The notes under the pieces are model-generated. The model was given only the letters and a program-made list of their open reading frames with translations, was not told the origin of the DNA and ran no database searches. Positions 59,114 through 64,000 of a DNA stretch of 64,000 bases are shown one piece after another. The position numbers and the translations under genes were made by a program. The stretch is from the NCBI RefSeq assembly GCF_000187245.1, contig NC_027864.1, forward strand, positions 248,001 to 312,000, given 5' to 3'. Source of the DNA: Ogataea parapolymorpha DL-1. Its lineage: Eukaryota; Ascomycota; Pichiomycetes; Pichiales; Pichiaceae. Within the stretch, counting starts at the first letter, position 1. Every line of letters starts with the position of its first letter.

Positions 59114-62100
59114 ATGTCATCCAAGAAAAACTTGTCTAAAGGCAAGTCATCGGCCAGTGAACTGAAGGCCCAATTCAAGGACCTTCAGCAACGGCTGGGG
59201 AAAAACTCTGACTCTGCCACGATCGAGACGGATCCAGCTACGAGAGGGAGGAAAGTAAGTATCACGTTCTCCACCAGCTAACCATATAGCGTGACAGTTT
59301 AGGTCTTGGGGCGCAATCACTTTCCGAACGGCGTCCACTATCGGGCGTTGATTTTCTGAGTGACCTGAGTGACGGCCTTTTAGTGGAATCGCGTCGTCTC
59401 AACCATGAAAACACACAATTAAAAGCACAATTATCTGATTTACAGGATAAATATACCCAAACTTCCCAGCAACTACTCAATTTACAAGTGTTGAACAAGA
59501 AACTGAGCGAAAAGGAGGAGGAGTCCAGTGACCGAATTTGGGAACTCGAAACACAACTTAGCGATCTGCGAGACAACTCAGTGAAGCTACAGCAGATGTA
59601 CGAAAAAACGAGCAAGGACAAGTCTTCAAGAGATGTAGAGCTGGAAAACTTAAGGGCGCAGCTTGAGCTTTATCAGGAAAAGCAAACGGTTCTGGAAAAG
59701 GAGACCACAACCAAGCTATCGCAGTTGAATGCCACGATTAAGGAGCTGAAACAACGCAATTCCGATCTGAACGATGAAAACGACGAACTGCACCAGAAAG
59801 TGCACAAGTTGTCGGTCCCAAAGAATAAACAATTAGATATACCTCCTGCTAATGACGAGAACGCTGAATTTGAGAAGTACGACGAATCGTTGTTGATCGA
59901 CCCTTCGCTGTCTCCAATTCGTGAAATATCTCCAAACACGATGCTTGAATCTGACACGGCCAGTCTACAAAAAGCACAAAAGACGATCGTCAAGCTGAAA
60001 CAGGACCTTGCCAAGCTGAAGGCGGAGAAGGAAGAGTTGAAGAGAAAGCAGACCAAATCACCGAAAAAATCGGCCAGACGTCAATCTGTCGCCGAAAGCG
60101 ATGAGTGGGACGACTTCGACAAAAGCATTGCCGCGAATAACACAGCCAGGGACTCGGAATATTCAAATTTACAAATGCTTGAAGACGAGCTGGGAAGTCT
60201 TTCGGACGAATACGATGAGATGGAAACTTCGCAGATAAAATACCTCGAAAAATACGCTTCTAAGCATGGACTAAAGCTCGTGCCTGAATCTAGCGACAAG
60301 ACATCTGACAGATCCATCATTGAGGCCTCTACAGGATACGACATTGTTGCTTTGCCTAATGACGCCAATGTGCACTCTCCAATTGAGCAGCTGAAACAAA
60401 GGTGTCATGAGCTGGATATGGTGCCGCTGAAAACAAGCGAGTACGAAGAGCTGGTGAAGAGATCCAATTACGACACTATCGACACAGATAAGTTGGACAA
60501 CGTTGGTCTTACAGTTCTTCCTTTACTTGAGTTCAAAGCACTCGAAGGGAAGGCCAATAAGTTCGAGACTGTACAGGCTGAGATCGAACAACTTCAAAAT
60601 CAGCTGGAAAACCCAGGTGCAGAATTTATCAACAAAAAGGCCAATGAGATGGGGCTAACGACTCTTCCTGCTGAAGATTTCGAAAAGCTAAAGGCTGCAT
60701 TGAACACCAAAACCATTGAGCTGAATACAGTGCAAGAAAAATTAAGACAGGTTGAAAAGAAATTGGAGACTCAAGCGACGTCACTGGAACAGTTGCAAAG
60801 TGGAGCAAAGAGCCACAATATGGCTCTTTTGCCGGCTGCAGAACACAGAGAGCTGCTTGCAAAGGTCAAGGAACAGCAACAAGATATCGAAGCATTCAAG
60901 GGAGCTCTCAAAGCTGCAGAGGACAAGCTTGCCTCTCCAGACGTTTCTTTTATCAAGGAGATGGCAGGAAAGAAAAATCTGGTCGTCTTGACGTTTGAGG
61001 AAAACGAAGCTATCAAAGCTGTGAGCACTCCTGTAAATAGCCCTGTGAAACGGAACATTGACTCTGGAAGTCCAACCAAACGCCATGCTACTCTGGCCAC
61101 TGACGGAACTGTCGAGATTGCTGCTTCAGCTTTACGTTCTCTTCAACAAACCGTGGAAAATCCAACACTTCCATATCTTAGCAGCAAGCTTTCCAACTTG
61201 GGCTATAAGGCTCTATCCATTAATGAGTACGAATTGCTTGTGGCCAAATCCTCTTCCAGTGGAGTTAACGTTTCTCCACGTAAGCAAAGGGCCCTTGAGT
61301 CGGCGGAGACAGTCGAGTCTCTGAAAAGACGGTGTGCGGAACGAGGGTTGGTTGTTTTGTCCAAGTCGTCCTATGAAAGCATTCTTGTGTCCTCGAAAAG
61401 ATCGCTTACCCCGGTGGAGCTGCTTGAAAGAGTCGACAAGTCGGGCATGGTTGCCCTCAAGAAGAAAGACTATCAAGAGCTCTTAAAAACTTTTGGTTCT
61501 CTTGGCCCTCAGTTTGAGGAGCCAGTGAAGCAAATGAAAAAGGCTGGCCCTCAGCACATTGGGGCTTCTCTCAATGAGCTTAAGCTGCTTGCTGATCAAC
61601 AAGCAAAAATTTCTGCATCTTATGACTCGCCGCCTGTTTCGTTCTTGGTACAAAAAGCCAGGGATGCAGGCTACAAAGTATTGAGTGAGAAAGAGTACAA
61701 AGAGCGGAAAGTTGAACCATCTGCTGAAGAATGCCGTGAGATTGCTGAAAAGCATAACTTTGTGTTGCTTGATTCAGAGGAGCATAAGGAGCTTTTGTCG
61801 CTGAAAAATAGTGCGGCGCATCCCTCCAAAGATTTTGTCTCCAAGCTTGCTGCTGCTGCTGGACTGAGCGTTTTAGAGACAGGGGAGGCAAAGAGACTCT
61901 CCAATCCTTCAAAGTCACAAGTTATACAATTGGCCAAACAACACTCCCTGGTGATACTGGATAGTCAGGAGCATGAAAATATGCAACAGGAGTTAAAGAA
62001 GTCGAAAGATGCTCTTAGCGAGCGTAGCCAACAGGTGGCAAAACTCGATTCTCAAGTTAAGCAGCTGCAAGAGCGAATTAACAGGCCGACAGTCGAATTT

Positions 62101-63936
62101 CTGCAGAGTGCTGCTGCCAGGCTTAATTTCGTCTTGGTGGCTAAGAATGAAAACGACAAAAAGGAAAACCAGCTGAAAGTCTCCTCTAAGCTCGAACAAG
62201 AAGTGTCCAAGTTAAAGTCACAGGTGGCAACATTGTCAGCAAAGCTCAAGGAGACAGAAACTAGTGATTTCGCCAGATCGCAAGCTGCCAAATACGATCT
62301 TGTGGTCATGCCTATCTCTGAAAAAAAGCAAAAGGACGATGAACTCAGCCATTGCCAAAAGCAGTTGAGTGATAAGTCCAAGGTCCTGCAGACGATCCAG
62401 AAACAAGTGCAGGAGCTGACAAAACAACTGACCGACACTAGAAAAGAGCTGGACTTGCAGAAAAAGACCCCTCCTTCTCTCGAGGTCGCCCAGTCAGTTG
62501 TGACCAAAAGTGGGCTACTCTGTTTGTCGAAAGCAGAGTTAGACCAGCTTTCGCAAGCTAAATCACGTGAAACTGTCTATGTGGATGCTCCAAGTGAACC
62601 ACACGACGCCAAAGATCGCACAATGAAAGAAGAAGAGTTGAAGGAGCATGCCTCCAAGCTTGGATTCGCGCTTGTTCCTGTTGGACAGAAGAGACAACCC
62701 CAAAGATTGGACGTGCACAAGCTCAAAGAACTTGCCAAATCACACGGCTTGGAGACCATAGAAGCTTCCAAACTGCGAAAGCTTCAGGAGAGTAGCAAGA
62801 TCGATCTTCCAACGCTTCATGCGGCCGCCAGATCTTTGGGCATGACCGTGGTTGATCCTAAAGCAGCTCCAAAAAGAGCTGACCTGAGCCAAGCAGCAGG
62901 CAAACTGGGTCTGAAACTCATGAGTTCATCAGAAATCGAAGCACTGAGGAAAAGGCCGATCACTTCAAAGGATCTCGCTGCCAAAGCTGCCGAACTTAAG
63001 CTCAAGCTTGTGCCTGAGAACGAACACGGCAACTTGAAGAAGCCCGTTCTTGATAGCGATCTCAAACAGATATGCAAGTCGAAAGGATACATGCTCATTC
63101 CAGAGTCCAAATTTGTGGCCACTACAGTTTCGAGGACTGTGGATGAGTCCAACATCGTCGTCGTTCCTTCCACCTACTACAATAAATTAATTAGAAGCCA
63201 TGCCTGGTACAAAAACCACAAGACAGAAGTTGATGAAAGTGAGAAACCAGCCACGACGGTTTTGGAAGAGGACGAGCCAAGTGTCTTGTCTGCAGAAGCT
63301 ATTAGACAAAGACAGCCGCTGTCGCCTGGTATTTCAATGAGCCACCTAGCTAGACACGCCACCACGTCTACTGTTCAGACGACGGGCACTTTCAAGTTCA
63401 CTAACCAGGAAATGATTGCCGCAATTACTCAAACGATCATTGGAGAATATCTTTATAAATACTACAGAAAGCTCGGTCCGCTGTCTTCTCTCTCTGAAGC
63501 CAGACACGAAAGATACTTCTGGATTCACCCTTACAGCCTTACGCTTTACTGGTCTGCTGCCAATCCTATACTTGGTGATCCATCCGAAAACAAAATCCGG
63601 GCCCTGGCGATTAGCAGTGTCGAGTCCGTTGAGGATAATAATCCACTACCTCCTGGATTGTACCACAAAAGCATTCTTGTTCACTCTGTCGACAGGACGA
63701 TCAAAATTACCTGTCCGACCCAAAAGCGACACAGTATTTGGTTCAACTCGCTAAGATATTTGATCGACAGGAGTGTCGATGAAAACATAAACGAAGACCC
63801 AGAAAACCAGTACGAGATTTCTTACGCATTAGACGACCGCGTGGAAAACGAAAGAAATGGACGTGGGCAGCCGCCATCAAGAAGCCTGACGACGAAAGGA
63901 CTGTTTGGCAACATCATGCCTGCCAAAAAGGACTAA
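59114..63936 (+). CDS. NUM1: Cortical anchor Num1-like, coiled coil with C-terminal PH domain (two exons)
   Basis: Spliced from 59114-59254 and 59290-63936, giving 1595 residues. The 35-nt intron (59255-59289) starts GTAAGT, has GCTAAC and ends ATAG; only this AG keeps the frame. Residues about 50-90 and the coiled coil that follows (about 85-200) form the cortical patch part. The middle (about 335-1350) consists of about 20 loosely repeated units of roughly A-x3-G-h-x-h-h-x3-E-h-x2-L with h hydrophobic. The C-terminus (about 1414-1535) is a PH domain (G-E-Y-L-Y-K-Y-Y-R-K, then R-Y-F-W-I-H-P-Y and I-W-F-N-S-L-R-Y-L). Num1 anchors dynein and mitochondria at the plasma membrane. S. cerevisiae Num1 is longer (2748) with near-identical repeats; here they are divergent. 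The gene ends 64 bp before the window edge. Confidence 0.9.
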
Positions 63937-64000
63937 CATGGTTGGATATTTGCTAGCTGAAAAAGGTATTGGGACTCATTAAACGAAGGTAGCGTAGAAA

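Noticed and set aside
59383..59385. NUM1 start at GTG in exon 2
   Set aside because: An upstream exon with ATG at 59114 and a clean 35-nt intron extends the protein with family-like sequence.

Overview
This is a gene-dense stretch of yeast nuclear DNA. Most genes are single-exon with orthologues in budding yeasts (MRS6, RPS12, RAD17, NMD5, NPA3, RPS20, FOX2, USO1, SRO7, VPS17, PLC1, ENP1, SRM1, HIS7, ARO4, ORC5, LIN1, UBC12, NUM1). CTG is read as leucine at conserved positions (for example in the RCC1 repeats of SRM1), so this is not a CTG-Ser species. Moderate GC content, a URC-type uracil catabolism gene and very small introns fit a methylotrophic Pichiaceae yeast of the Ogataea type. That placement is inference; no marker gene was compared.

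Layout. 1-14.2 kb: a purine nucleoside permease, MRS6 (broken by a one-base shift), RPS12, RAD17, a 36-codon a-factor-like pheromone gene in an otherwise empty gap, a TSC3-like small subunit, NMD5, NPA3, an unrecognised probably mitochondrial protein, URC4 and RPS20. 14.4-31 kb: HOF1-like F-BAR protein, an ALR/MNR2 magnesium transporter, SUB1 (two introns), ARA2, FOX2, USO1 (second one-base shift) and SRO7. 31-49.3 kb: VPS17, YOS1 (one intron), a rhodanese-PTP phosphatase, PLC1, ENP1, SRM1, HIS7, ARO4, an LCCL-domain membrane protein, LOA1 and PNS1. 49.36-55.05 kb: a complete 5.7-kb Tc1/mariner-type DNA transposon. 55.1-64 kb: ORC5, LTO1, LIN1, a small probable mitochondrial protein, UBC12 (first exon is only the ATG) and NUM1 (one intron).

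The two most notable things are the transposon and the pheromone gene. The transposon has 147-bp perfect terminal inverted repeats, a TA target duplication, an intact transposase of about 1150 residues with unusual D-D-E spacing, an internal 52-bp degenerate tandem array, and a duplicated right tip. It has split the short divergent promoter of PNS1 and the essential gene ORC5. The pheromone gene (5879-5989, minus strand) is the same length as S. cerevisiae Mfa1/2-type precursors and ends in a CaaX box, and is easily missed because it is so short.

Functionally the window is a mosaic of housekeeping genes: secretory pathway (MRS6, USO1, YOS1, SRO7, VPS17), nuclear transport (NMD5, NPA3, SRM1), ribosome and its assembly (RPS12, RPS20, ENP1, LTO1), DNA replication and checkpoint (ORC5, RAD17), amino-acid synthesis (HIS7, ARO4) and lipid metabolism (FOX2, TSC3, LOA1). 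Spacing is tight. Several neighbours overlap or abut at their 3' ends, and LTO1 and LIN1 are divergent with only 24 bp between start codons. All five recognised introns are 32-42 nt with GTAAGT donors.
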